DNA of 64,000 nucleotides from positions 50,631 to 114,630 of the forward strand of contig NZ_JAHTBI010000023.1 of NCBI RefSeq assembly GCF_019168305.1, in the 5' to 3' direction. Origin of the DNA: Pseudomonas aegrilactucae. Lineage in GTDB: Bacteria; Pseudomonadota; Gammaproteobacteria; Pseudomonadales; Pseudomonadaceae. The notes under the pieces are model-generated. The model saw only the letters and a list, made by a program, of their open reading frames with translations. It did not search any database and had not been told where the DNA came from. The position numbers were made by a program, and so were the translations under genes. This document shows, one piece after another, positions 9,908 to 17,786 of the stretch (position 1 is the stretch's first letter; each line of letters opens with the position of its first letter).

Positions 9908-10228
9908 ATGATCATCACCACTACCGGCACCGTCGAGGGCCGCGAAGTCGCCGCCTACCTGGATGTGGTCAGCGCCGAGTCGGTGCAGGGCATTAACGTG
10001 GTTCGCGACATTTTTGCCAGCTTTCGCGACTTCTTCGGCGGCCGTTCGCAAACCCTCGAAAGCGCCCTGAAAGAGGCGCGCATCCAGGCCACCGACGAGA
10101 TCCGCCAGCGCGCGCGCAGCCTGCAGGCCGACGCGGTCATCGGCCTGGACTATGAAATCAGCATGCCCTCGGCGCGGGGCGGCATGGTTGTGGTGTTCGT
10201 CACCGGCACCGCGGTCAAGCTCCGGTAG
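9908..10228 (+). CDS. YbjQ family (UPF0145) protein
   Basis: A 106-aa cytoplasmic protein of the YbjQ/UPF0145 family. Recognisable features are the start MIITTTGTVEGR, the central FRDFFGGRSQTLE and the VIGLDYE segment. The family has been called heavy-metal-binding from fold similarity, but no function is established. A strong AAGGAGAAGG ribosome site precedes the ATG. It diverges from the DUF1254 gene. Confidence 0.9.
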   Translation: MIITTTGTVEGREVAAYLDVVSAESVQGINVVRDIFASFRDFFGGRSQTLESALKEARIQATDEIRQRARSLQADAVIGLDYEISMPSARGGMVVVFVTGTAVKLR

Positions 10229-10367
10229 CTTCTGGCCATTGGTCGGGTGCGACAAAAGGTGACCGGGCAGTCTTCAAATGTCCGGCTAGTCTCTGAAGGC
10301 ATCAAGGTCACTATCTTCTAGGCAATCGTCTGCTTGCCGGTAGTGATCGCTTGCAGGGGAGCCGGGT

Positions 10368-10556
10368 ATGAAAGACTCGTATGTTGAAGACGATGGTGAC
10401 GAATTTCCCATCAACAGCCAGGTGCGGTGCGGCCAGGCGGCATTTGAGCTGGGGTTTGCCAACATGACCCTGGACGACGCGCCGGCGCGCGTGCACACCA
10501 AGCTGCCCCCGCGCAGCGAGCGGCGCCGGTTCTTGCCGGGGCTGCGCAAGAAGTAG
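10368..10556 (+). CDS. Small hypothetical protein, 62 aa
   Basis: A short reading frame preceded by a GGGAG ribosome site and followed directly by a good terminator. The product has an acidic start (MKDSYVEDDGDEF) and a basic tail (RSERRRFLPGLRKK), with no signal peptide or membrane segment. I do not recognise the family. The ribosome site, codon use like its neighbours and the terminator 17 nt after the stop make it likely to be translated. Confidence 0.6.
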   Translation: MKDSYVEDDGDEFPINSQVRCGQAAFELGFANMTLDDAPARVHTKLPPRSERRRFLPGLRKK

Positions 10557-10573
10557 CCTGCACCCCGACACGG

Positions 10574-10610
10574 GCCCCGGTTACAGCGTGCTGCTGTGCC
10601 GGGGCTTTTT
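10574..10610 (+). terminator. Rho-independent terminator
   Basis: A GCCCCGG/CCGGGGC stem (10574-10580 with 10599-10605) is followed by TTTTT. It closes the 62-aa gene. Confidence 0.75.
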
Positions 10611-10769
10611 CATGTGTGCTGTACGCCATCGCGCAAAGGGACGGGCGGTCGGCTGAAACTGCCGTTTTATGCGGCTTTGTTGACCTTGCTCAACGGCATC
10701 ACGGCTGTTGCTGGCTGTCGGGGCGGTTGTATGCCTTACTGTCGGCTGGATTGACCACGGAGTAACACG

Positions 10770-11072
10770 ATGCGCATCAGGGAAGAGACTTACTGGGATT
10801 GGGCAGACTCCCAACTGCACAGTCGTAGCCATGACGAAGAGCTCAGTGACGGTACGAGTATCGATGTGCAGGTACGCCTGTCACGTACCGGCGCCACGCA
10901 GATGTTTCTGGGGGTGTATGCCCGCCGTGGCAAGGCCGTGATCGAGGAGTACTACCCCTCGTGCCCCGGCGAGACCATGAGCCGCGCGCTGGTGCGCGGG
11001 GTTGACCGGGCGCGGGCGCTGGCCACCGGGGCCTTGCCGCTGCGCCAGCCGCTGTTGCGCCGTCAGGCCTGA
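10770..11072 (+). CDS. Conserved hypothetical protein, 100 aa
   Basis: A 100-aa soluble protein starting MRIREETYWDWADSQ, with a GGAG site 8 nt before the ATG. It has neither a signal peptide nor a membrane segment; the middle (VRLSRTGATQMFLGVYARRG) looks like a beta-rich segment and the end is helical and basic. I do not recognise a characterised family. It ends before a bidirectional terminator shared with the convergent gene. Confidence 0.65.
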   Translation: MRIREETYWDWADSQLHSRSHDEELSDGTSIDVQVRLSRTGATQMFLGVYARRGKAVIEEYYPSCPGETMSRALVRGVDRARALATGALPLRQPLLRRQA

Positions 11073-11130
11073 TGAGCAGGGTGGTGGCGGCTGGCGTGCA
11101 CGATACGGTGTGCGAGATCATTGCCCCATG

Positions 11131-11158
11131 AAAAAGGCGACCCGTAGGTCGCCTTTTT
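11131..11158. terminator. Bidirectional terminator
   Basis: GGCGACC (11136-11142) pairs with GGTCGCC (11147-11153) around a 4-nt loop, flanked by AAAAA and TTTTT, so it can terminate transcription from both sides. It sits between two convergent genes. Confidence 0.85.
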
Positions 11159-11171
11159 CAATGCGGTCGGC

Positions 11172-11501
11172 TCAGCAAAGCCGTTCGATCACCTTCACAT
11201 CCTGGCGCTCACGGAGCGCGGGCCATTCCTGTTGCAGGGTTTCAAGCACCTTGCCGACAAACGCGGTGTCTGCCGCCGCCTTCTTGCCGACATAGCCCTG
11301 GCCACGGCGGAACAGCTTGAAGCGCGCACGCATTTCGCGTTTGGCATCGATCGACTCTTCGTCCGTGTGCGGCGGCATGCGGTCGATATGCACATCACCT
11401 GCCGCACTGACCCAGAGCAGGTGGTCATCGAGGCTGTCCTTGCGCGCTGCGAACAGCCGGGCCAATTCATCGATGGTGGGTTGGTTGTTCAAGTTCATCA
11501 T
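11172..11501 (-). CDS. Conserved hypothetical protein, 109 aa
   Basis: A 109-aa soluble protein with a GGGGG-rich ribosome site before two adjacent ATG codons. The sequence is charged and helical (TIDELARLFAARKDSLDDH, then KREMRARFKLFRRGQGYVG) without export signals. No family was recognised. It is transcribed towards the bidirectional terminator. Confidence 0.7.
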   Translation of the reverse strand: MMNLNNQPTIDELARLFAARKDSLDDHLLWVSAAGDVHIDRMPPHTDEESIDAKREMRARFKLFRRGQGYVGKKAAADTAFVGKVLETLQQEWPALRERQDVKVIERLC

Positions 11502-11954
11502 AAAGCCCCCTATTACCTATTCGTCGTTGGTGAGTTCAAACCTGCGCTACTTCATGTAGCGATCTACCAAGGCTGCTACAGCAGCGTCGCAACAGGGGCT
11601 TTCTTCACTCTGCCTTTTGGACAGTCCCTCTCCACGGACAGCCCGAAACCGCTCGAACTGCCTGGAACACCCTTTGCCAGCGCTCCCGATCAGGGAGACG
11701 GCCTCATCATGCAAGGGGCGACGAATGCCGTCAATAGGTTTTGTAGTGATTTTTTTGGTTCACTACAAATGACTGCTCAGTCTTTTTTGAGCGTGCCGGT
11801 CGTCGCTGTCGAGCCCGTAGGAATGTCCTACAAAGTGCTCTGGGGCGGGCATTCCGGGGCGTACATTGTGACATTGGCTTGACCCGGATCAGCGTAGCGC
11901 TGCGCCGCAGTGGCGATCATGTATCACCGTTCTGTTGCCAAAGAAGTTCCTGCC
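11502..11954. other. 453-bp intergenic control region with two dyads
   Basis: No convincing gene was seen here. The region contains a perfect 10-bp inverted repeat, TTTGTAGTGA at 11740-11749 and TCACTACAAA at 11760-11769, spaced by an A/T-rich 10 nt. It also holds a smaller dyad, GTAGGA-ATG-TCCTAC, at 11817-11831. Both lie upstream of the SLC13 transporter gene and are candidate regulator sites; the regulator is unknown. Confidence 0.5.
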
Positions 11955-13445
11955 ATGAGCACACCTGCCGCTTCATCACCCTCCACTGGCGCCAAGCCGG
12001 TGTTACCGCTTGGCCTGCTGCTGGGCATCGCCGCGCTGATCGGCGTGTTGCTGTTGCCGCTGCCGGCCGATCTGCCGGTGGCCGGGCACCGTGTGCTGGC
12101 GATCCTGGCGTTTGCCGTGGTGGTGTGGATCAGCGAGGCGGTGTCGTACGAGGCCAGTGCGATCATGATCACCTCGCTGCTGGCGTTCCTGTTGGGTACG
12201 GCACCGACCCTCGCCGACCCGTCGGTGACCTATGGCTCGTCGGCGGCGGTGAGCATGGCCCTGACCGGCTTCGCCAACCCGGCGCTGGCGCTGGTGGTCG
12301 GTGCGCTGTTCATCGCTGCGGCGATGACCCACACCGGGCTGGACCGGCGCATTGCGCTGGTCACTCTCAATCGTGTCGGGGTGAGCACGCGGCGCATCCT
12401 GCTCGGCGCCATGGTGGTGATCATTCTGCTCAGCCTGGTGGTGCCTAGTGCCACCGCGCGCAGTGCCTGCGTGGTGCCGATCATGATGGGGGTGATCGCC
12501 GCCTTCGGCGTCGACAGGCGTTCCAACATCGCCGCCGGCATCATGATCATCGTGGCCCAGGGCACCAGTATCTGGAACATCGGCATTCAGACCGCTGCTG
12601 CGCAGAACCTGCTGACCGTGGGCTTCATGGACAAGATGCTCGGCGCGCGGGTGTCATGGATCGACTGGCTGATCGCTGGCGCGCCCTGGGCGGTGATCAT
12701 GTCGGTGGTGCTGATCGTGCTGGTGCTCAAGATGCTGCCGCCCGAGCGCGGCAGCATCCCCGGCGGCAAGGCCGCCGTGGCTGAGCAACTGGCGGCGCTG
12801 GGGCCGATGGGCGGAGCGCAGAAGCGTCTGCTCGGTGTCTCGCTGCTGTTGCTGCTGGCGTGGGCCACCGAGGGCAAGCTGCATCACTTCGACACCACCT
12901 CCACCACCTATGCGGGGCTGGTGCTGCTGCTGTTGCCGCGTTTTGGAGTGATGACCTGGAAGGATGTGCAGGCGCGCATCCCGTGGGGCACGGTGATCGT
13001 GTTCGGGGTCGGGATCAGCCTGGGCACCACGTTGCTGACCACCCACGCAGGGCAGTGGCTGGGCGCGCAGGTGGTGGGCAACACCGGGCTGGACCAGTTG
13101 GGTACGTTGGGGGTGTTTGCGATTCTCTCGGCATTCCTGATCGTGATTCATCTGGGCTTTGCCAGTGCCACTGCGCTGACCTCGGCGCTGCTGCCGATCC
13201 TGATCGCGGTGCTGCAGACGTTGCCAGGGGACTTCAACCGGTTGGGCATGACGATGGTGCTGGGGTTTGTGGTCAGCTACGGGTTCATCTTGCCGATCAA
13301 CGCACCGCAGAACATGGTGTGCCTGGGTACCGAGACGTTCAATGCGCGTCAGTTTGCCAAGGTGGGGATTGTGGTGACGCTGGTGGGGTATGGGTTGATG
13401 CTGGTGTTTGCGGCAACCTGGTGGCACTGGTTGGGGTGGATGTAG
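11955..13445 (+). CDS. SLC13/DASS family anion (dicarboxylate-type) symporter
   Basis: A 496-aa inner-membrane protein with about 11-12 hydrophobic segments. The family signature is visible in the repeated halves: SATARSACVVPIMMG with WNIGIQTAAAQN in the first, and GFASATALTSALLPI with PINAPQNMV in the second, matching the substrate/sodium-binding hairpins of divalent-anion:Na+ symporters. Substrate cannot be assigned; di- or tricarboxylates or sulfate are possible. The ATG at 11955 is preferred to one at 11910 because it has an AAAGAAG site and gives a normal N-terminus. Confidence 0.85.
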   Translation: MSTPAASSPSTGAKPVLPLGLLLGIAALIGVLLLPLPADLPVAGHRVLAILAFAVVVWISEAVSYEASAIMITSLLAFLLGTAPTLADPSVTYGSSAAVSMALTGFANPALALVVGALFIAAAMTHTGLDRRIALVTLNRVGVSTRRILLGAMVVIILLSLVVPSATARSACVVPIMMGVIAAFGVDRRSNIAAGIMIIVAQGTSIWNIGIQTAAAQNLLTVGFMDKMLGARVSWIDWLIAGAPWAVIMSVVLIVLVLKMLPPERGSIPGGKAAVAEQLAALGPMGGAQKRLLGVSLLLLLAWATEGKLHHFDTTSTTYAGLVLLLLPRFGVMTWKDVQARIPWGTVIVFGVGISLGTTLLTTHAGQWLGAQVVGNTGLDQLGTLGVFAILSAFLIVIHLGFASATALTSALLPILIAVLQTLPGDFNRLGMTMVLGFVVSYGFILPINAPQNMVCLGTETFNARQFAKVGIVVTLVGYGLMLVFAATWWHWLGWM

Positions 13446-13448
13446 GAG

Positions 13449-13493
13449 AGCAGCGGCAAGCGGCAAGCGAGTCTGCGTCAGCTTGCCGCTGCT
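13449..13493. terminator. Long hairpin between convergent genes
   Basis: A perfect 13-bp stem (AGCAGCGGCAAGC at 13449-13461, complement at 13481-13493) fills the gap between the transporter and the XRE regulator. It lacks a T-run, so it may be a transcript end-stabilising or REP-like structure. Confidence 0.45.
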
Positions 13494-13497
13494 GCCA

Positions 13498-14046
13498 TCA
13501 GAAGTTCGCCGGGGTGTTGGCGCTGATGATCTCGGCCTCGTCCTGCCCGATGTTCTTGAAGCTGTGGGGCAGGGTGGTGGGGAAGTAGTAGCCGTCACCC
13601 GAGTTCAGCACGCTGACCTGGCCATCGACGCGCAGTTCGATGGTGCCACGGGTGACCAGGCCACATTCCTCGCCTTCGGCGTGCACGATCGGCTCTTCGC
13701 CCGAGTCGGCGCCCGGCGCATACAGCTCGCGCAGCATGCGCATCTGCCGGCCTTCGACGCTGGCCCCGACCAGCAGCATGCGCAGGCCACCGCTGCCCAG
13801 GTCGGGCTGTTCGTTGGCGCGAAACACAAAGCGCTCCTCGCGTGGTGGCTCGTCAAAACTGAAGAACTCCGCCAGGGACATCGGAATCCCCTCCAGCAGC
13901 TTTTTCAGCGAACTCACCGAAGGGCTGACGCGGTTCTGCTCAATCTGTGAAATCGTCGAGTTGGTCAGGCCGCTGCGCCTGGCCAGCTCCCGTTGCGAGA
14001 GCTTGGTGCGTTCACGTACCAGTTTGAGTCGTGTCCCCGTGTCCAT
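13498..14046 (-). CDS. XRE-family regulator with C-terminal cupin domain
   Basis: A 182-aa transcription factor. The N-terminal helix-turn-helix (about 5-60) contains LSQRELARRSGLTNSTISQIEQ; the C-terminal cupin (about 105-180) has an EEPIVHAEGEECGLV stretch and ends with LPHSFKNIG. This layout is that of PuuR-type repressors, which sense small metabolites through the cupin. The ATG at 14046 is preceded by AAGG; an upstream start at 14133 would overlap the MFS gene end and lacks homology. It lies 62 nt downstream of the MFS gene on the same strand, so it may regulate that exporter. Confidence 0.88.
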   Translation of the reverse strand: MDTGTRLKLVRERTKLSQRELARRSGLTNSTISQIEQNRVSPSVSSLKKLLEGIPMSLAEFFSFDEPPREERFVFRANEQPDLGSGGLRMLLVGASVEGRQMRMLRELYAPGADSGEEPIVHAEGEECGLVTRGTIELRVDGQVSVLNSGDGYYFPTTLPHSFKNIGQDEAEIISANTPANF

Positions 14047-14108
14047 AGCCGCCTTGATGTCAAAAATAATGGGCGACGCATTAAAACACATTCCGCCGCC
14101 GATCCCGC

Positions 14109-15314
14109 CTACTGCCGTGAGGGCGCGGGCCACAAGGCGATCAATAGCAGCAACAGGGCCGCCATCAGGTAGGGGACGCGCGGGTCGACGGCGTAGATCA
14201 GGGTGCCCGCCAGCGGACCGACCACCACGCCCAGCCCCTGCGCCGCACCGATCGAGCCTGCCGTAGCGCCTTGTTCACCCGCCTGCACGGCATTCGCCGC
14301 CAGGGCCTGGAATGCCGGGAACACCCAGCCCATGCCTGCGGCGGCGATGAAGTAGCATGCCCACAGCATGAACACGCTGTCGGCCACCGCGCCGCTGGCA
14401 AAGCCCAGCGCTGCGATGCAGCCGCCCACGCGGATCATGCGCAGCGGTGGCCAGTTCAGCCGGGTCACGGCCACTTGCGAGAAAATCAGCGCCACCCCCA
14501 CCATGGTCAGCGCGATGCCTGCCGCCTGCGCCGCGTCGGCAGGGGCCAGGCCCAGCCGGTCGAGGGCGAAGAAACCGACGGTGATCTGGGCCAGCGAAAC
14601 GCACAGCATCGCCACGAACGCCACCACCAGCGGACGACGCAGGCGCGGGTCGCTCAGTTGCACTGCGCGGGCGGGCTGCTTGAGGTGCAGTTCCTGACGC
14701 TTGAGCTTGAACTGCAGCACCAGCAACGCCAGCATCGGCAGCACGGCCATTGCGTAGAACGGCAGGCTCAGGCTGTGGCGGGCGAGCACCGCGGCCAGGG
14801 CCGGCCCGAGCACCAGGCCCACGGCATTCGCCGCGCCCAGCGAGGCCATGGCCCGTGCGCGATGTTGCGGTTGAATGTTGTCGGCAATCAGGGCTGCGCA
14901 GCCGACCGGCAAGGCGGCGTAGAACGCCCCGATCAGGCCGCGACCCAGTACCAGCCCGGCGAACGCCAGGGTGGCTGACGGCAGGTAGCGCAGCGCGCCG
15001 TCGATGAACAGGCACAAGCCCCAGTAGGCCAGGGTGAAGCCTGCGGTGCCGAGCAGCAGGATGCGGCGGCGGCCGAAACGGTCACTGGCGCGGCCCCAGG
15101 CGCGCGCCAGCAGCATCCAGATGACCCCGGCGACGGTCACCGCCGTGCCGGCCTGCCAGGCCGCCAACCCCAGCACACGGGCGATTGGCCCGATCAGCGA
15201 GACAAACGCCATCATGGCCATGGTGCAGGCCATATTGGCGACCAGCAGCGGGCGCAGGTCGAACGCGGTAGTGGTGACGGGGGAGATCAGTGGCGGTTGC
15301 TGTGCGGTGTTCAT
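14109..15314 (-). CDS. MFS transporter (multidrug/siderophore-type exporter)
   Basis: A 401-aa major facilitator with 12 predicted membrane helices. The loop 2-3 motif is GRASDRFGRRRILLLG, and motif C-like GLVLGPALAAVLA supports export (drug:H+ antiporter type). The ATG at 15314 is chosen over an upstream start at 15395, which would add a non-hydrophobic tail. A Fur-box-like sequence at 15385-15403 lies 71 bp upstream, suggesting iron control and possibly a role in siderophore or metal export; that is inference. Confidence 0.85.
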   Translation of the reverse strand: MNTAQQPPLISPVTTTAFDLRPLLVANMACTMAMMAFVSLIGPIARVLGLAAWQAGTAVTVAGVIWMLLARAWGRASDRFGRRRILLLGTAGFTLAYWGLCLFIDGALRYLPSATLAFAGLVLGRGLIGAFYAALPVGCAALIADNIQPQHRARAMASLGAANAVGLVLGPALAAVLARHSLSLPFYAMAVLPMLALLVLQFKLKRQELHLKQPARAVQLSDPRLRRPLVVAFVAMLCVSLAQITVGFFALDRLGLAPADAAQAAGIALTMVGVALIFSQVAVTRLNWPPLRMIRVGGCIAALGFASGAVADSVFMLWACYFIAAAGMGWVFPAFQALAANAVQAGEQGATAGSIGAAQGLGVVVGPLAGTLIYAVDPRVPYLMAALLLLLIALWPAPSRQ

Positions 15315-15384
15315 GGCTATCCAAGGCAACGGAGGGTAGTGGCGCCATTGTGCCGCAGCACGGCGCAAGGCTAAAGTCGCAAAC

Positions 15385-15403
15385 GATAGTAACAATCATT
15401 TAA
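15385..15403. promoter_or_regulatory. Candidate Fur box
   Basis: The 19-mer GATAGTAACAATCATTTAA matches 13 of 19 positions of the classical Fur consensus (GATAATGATAATCATTATC). It is upstream of the minus-strand MFS transporter gene. Confidence 0.5.
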
Positions 15404-15576
15404 TTGACTTCATCCTGGCCTGTGTGGATCAGCAGTCGGTAGACGTTGCGCCTGCGCGGTCTTCTGTCGGGCCCATGGCGGGCAACGCACCATGGCCTGC
15501 AGAATCGGCGTTGTCAGCCTGGTTTGCCCGCCACTGGAACGAAACGTCGCATTGCGCAGCCGCACGCTGACATTCT

Positions 15577-16101
15577 TCAGCGCCCTGGCCACATGCTGCG
15601 CAACACGCCGTCGCGGCGCACCAGGGCATGCACCAGCGCCGCCGCCAGGTGCAGCAGCACCGTGGCGAACAGCACATAGGCGAGCACGCCGTGCAGGGTG
15701 CGCAGCAGGCCGTACAGGTGCAGGTCGTGGGGCACCAGCGCCGGCAGTTGCAATGGTAAGGGGTAGCCCCCCGCCGACAGCATGCCCCAGCCGATCAACG
15801 GCATCGCCAGCATCAGTGCATACAGCACCAGGTGCGATGCCTTGGCTGCCCATTGCTCAAGCCTGGGCAGATCGCCTGGCAAAGGCGGCGGTGCGAACGT
15901 CAGCCGGGTGATGATGCGCACCACCACCAGCACCAGCAAGGCCAGCCCGATCGCCTTGTGCAGGCTGATCAGCCAGGTGTGCCGGGGTGACAGGTCGACC
16001 ACCATGCTCACGCCGATGAACAGCATGGCCACGATCAGTACGGCCATCAGCCAGTGCAGTAGGCGCGCGAGCGGATGGAAGCGGGTAGAGGGCGTATTCA
16101 T
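15577..16101 (-). CDS. Cytochrome b561-family protein
   Basis: A 174-aa inner-membrane b-type cytochrome with four hydrophobic segments. Candidate haem ligands are His16 (ARLLHWL), the histidine of ISLHKAIG, the histidine of SHLVLYA and the histidine of LHLAAAL. It probably passes electrons between the quinone pool and a periplasmic partner. Its ATG overlaps the stop of the upstream catalase-like gene (ATGA), so the two are translated together and may form a membrane-anchored peroxidase system. Confidence 0.9.
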   Translation of the reverse strand: MNTPSTRFHPLARLLHWLMAVLIVAMLFIGVSMVVDLSPRHTWLISLHKAIGLALLVLVVVRIITRLTFAPPPLPGDLPRLEQWAAKASHLVLYALMLAMPLIGWGMLSAGGYPLPLQLPALVPHDLHLYGLLRTLHGVLAYVLFATVLLHLAAALVHALVRRDGVLRSMWPGR

Positions 16102-17144
16102 GGTGTGGCTCCTTGGGGGGCGCCTTCACGGCTGCGGCGCTTGAAGGACTCGGCATAGGCCGAGGAACGGGCAGCCAGAATCGGGTCGTCGGAAGCCTGG
16201 ATGCCGTCAGGCAGTATCAGCGGGTCGAAGTTCAGGTCACGGCAGGCGCCTTGCTCGGGGGCATCGACCTGCTCGATCACCAGGGTGCCTGCGTCGATCT
16301 GTTGCCGCGTGGCGGGCCAGGGGTGCGCGGGGTCGTCCACCGGGTCGCCGGGGGCCGCCAGGGTCAGGCGCAAGGTCCATCGCAACGGGCCCTGGGCCAG
16401 GCGCCGCTGCAGGTCGTGCTGGAGAAAATCCTTGTCCGCCACCTGCGCCGGCAGCGGCGCGAACGCGGCCTGCGGCAGCAGGCTCCAGCGCACCGGGTGC
16501 GCCACGCCGCCAGCGTCGATCAGGCGAAACGCATTGATGCTGTGGAAGGCCGAGCTGGCGAAGCTGTCGGACGGCGTGTAGTTCTTGGCCCATTGGCGAA
16601 AGGCCGCGCTTTCGGGGTGCTGGGCGAAAAATGCCTGCAACGTCGCCGGGTCGGGCTTGCCGGTGGCCGGGTCGGGGGTCATGGCCAGCACCTGCTGGTA
16701 GAAGCCCTCGGCATCGCTGACCGCCAGCACCGGCGGCGTGTTCATGCCGCTGCGCCACTGCTGGCCGTCGTCGCTGCTGAACTGCACGGCCAGGCTGCGG
16801 GTGGCGACGCTGGCGTCGGCGCTGAACGGGTTGGCGCCACCGATCGCGAAGCGGCCGACCACCGGCACTTTTGCCTGGCTGAACACCCGTGCCCGCGACA
16901 GCGATGCGGCCAGGCCGCTGCTCTGGAAGTAGCCTGCCACGCACAGGCCCTTGGCGTGGTTCTTGCGGTAGCCGGGGTAGTGCCCGGCCTGGGCCTCGAA
17001 GGTGTCGATGATGCGCTGCGGGGTCAGGCGCTGGGGGCCGATCCAGCCGGCGGCGTAAGCAAAGCCTGCGCCCAGCGCAGCGATGCCCAGGCCGATGGCG
17101 GCCAGGCGCAGGGCGCGGGCGCGACCGTGTAACGGAGTGCTCAT
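16098..17144 (-). CDS. Catalase-family (SrpA-type) peroxidase, exported
   Basis: A 348-aa mini-catalase/peroxidase. It begins with one hydrophobic export or anchor segment (about 12-32). The distal haem histidine is His63 in KNHAKGLCVAGYF, and the proximal tyrosine lies in SSAYAESFKRR near the C-terminus, as in the haem-binding YxxSxxRR of catalases. It is shorter than true catalases (about 480 aa), typical of the SrpA branch, which acts more as a peroxidase. It forms an operon with cytochrome b561 and faces an ECF sigma factor across a shared control region. The ATG at 17144 is supported by distance to the -10 element. Confidence 0.88.
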   Translation of the reverse strand: MSTPLHGRARALRLAAIGLGIAALGAGFAYAAGWIGPQRLTPQRIIDTFEAQAGHYPGYRKNHAKGLCVAGYFQSSGLAASLSRARVFSQAKVPVVGRFAIGGANPFSADASVATRSLAVQFSSDDGQQWRSGMNTPPVLAVSDAEGFYQQVLAMTPDPATGKPDPATLQAFFAQHPESAAFRQWAKNYTPSDSFASSAFHSINAFRLIDAGGVAHPVRWSLLPQAAFAPLPAQVADKDFLQHDLQRRLAQGPLRWTLRLTLAAPGDPVDDPAHPWPATRQQIDAGTLVIEQVDAPEQGACRDLNFDPLILPDGIQASDDPILAARSSAYAESFKRRSREGAPQGATP

Positions 17145-17175
17145 GGGCGGCGATCCGGTCAGTGAATGAGCCGGT

Positions 17176-17202
17176 ACGACGGGTGGCACGCAGGTTTATT
17201 CC
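17176..17202 (-). promoter_or_regulatory. ECF-type promoter for the catalase-cytochrome b561 operon
   Basis: Reading on the minus strand, GGAATA (17202-17197), a 15-nt spacer, then CGTCGT (17181-17176). This is a classic ECF sigma -35/-10 pair and lies 31 nt before the catalase ATG. Confidence 0.72.
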
Positions 17203-17211
17203 CTGACGGCG

Positions 17212-17238
17212 GGAATAAATTTCAGCCGTGTGCGTCTG
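17212..17238 (+). promoter_or_regulatory. ECF-type promoter for the sigma/anti-sigma operon
   Basis: GGAATA (17212-17217), a 15-nt spacer, then CGTCTG (17233-17238), 38 nt before the sigma-factor ATG. It has the same spacing and -35 as the divergent promoter, so the sigma factor probably activates its own gene and the catalase operon. Confidence 0.72.
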
Positions 17239-17276
17239 CCTCGTACACTGACTGCCGAGCGCCCAGACCCCTGACC

Positions 17277-17786
17277 ATGAACGACCTCGACGACGCCCAA
17301 CTGCGTGACATGCTCCAGCGCCTGCGCCGCTTCGCCCTGTGGCTGACGCGCGATGCCAGCAGTGCCGACGACCTGGTGCAGGCCACGGTCGAGCGCGCGC
17401 TGAGCCGCCGTGCCCAGCAGGCCGGCGATGACAGCCTGCGCGCCTGGCTGTTCGCGATCCTGTATCGGCTGTTTATCGACACCAAGCGCCGGGAGCGGCG
17501 CCATGCGCGCTGGCTGGCGTGGTTCGGGCGCGGTGAGGAAGCGGGCAGCGACACCGAGGCCATCGTGATGGCCGAGTCGGGCCTGGCGGCCTTTGCCCGC
17601 TTGCCCACCGAGCAGCGTGCATTGCTGTTGCTGGTCAGTGTCGAAGGCCTCAGCTACAAGGAGGCGGCGCAGGCCCTGGACGTGCCGATTGGCACGGTGA
17701 TGTCACGTTTGTCGCGGGCACGCGCGGCGCTGCGAGAATTGGCCGAGGGCAACACGCCGCCCCCGGCATTGCGGAGGTTGAAATGA
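17277..17786 (+). CDS. ECF RNA polymerase sigma factor
   Basis: A 169-aa extracytoplasmic-function sigma factor. Region 2 spans about 10-75 (RRFALWLTRDASSADDLVQAT, then RAWLFAILYRLFIDTKRR) and region 4 spans about 105-160 (LPTEQRALLLLVSVEGLSYKEAA, then PIGTVMSRLSRARAAL). The ATG at 17277 is chosen because region 2 begins directly after it; an upstream start at 17166 would run through the promoter. Its stop overlaps the anti-sigma start (ATGA). The divergent peroxidase operon with the same promoter type is its obvious target, suggesting a response to oxidants. Confidence 0.92.
   Translation: MNDLDDAQLRDMLQRLRRFALWLTRDASSADDLVQATVERALSRRAQQAGDDSLRAWLFAILYRLFIDTKRRERRHARWLAWFGRGEEAGSDTEAIVMAESGLAAFARLPTEQRALLLLVSVEGLSYKEAAQALDVPIGTVMSRLSRARAALRELAEGNTPPPALRRLK

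Noticed and set aside
11232..11882. 216-aa plus-strand frame through the gap before the SLC13 gene
   Set aside because: Its first half is antisense to the 109-aa gene and its second half lacks a ribosome site or any recognisable motif.
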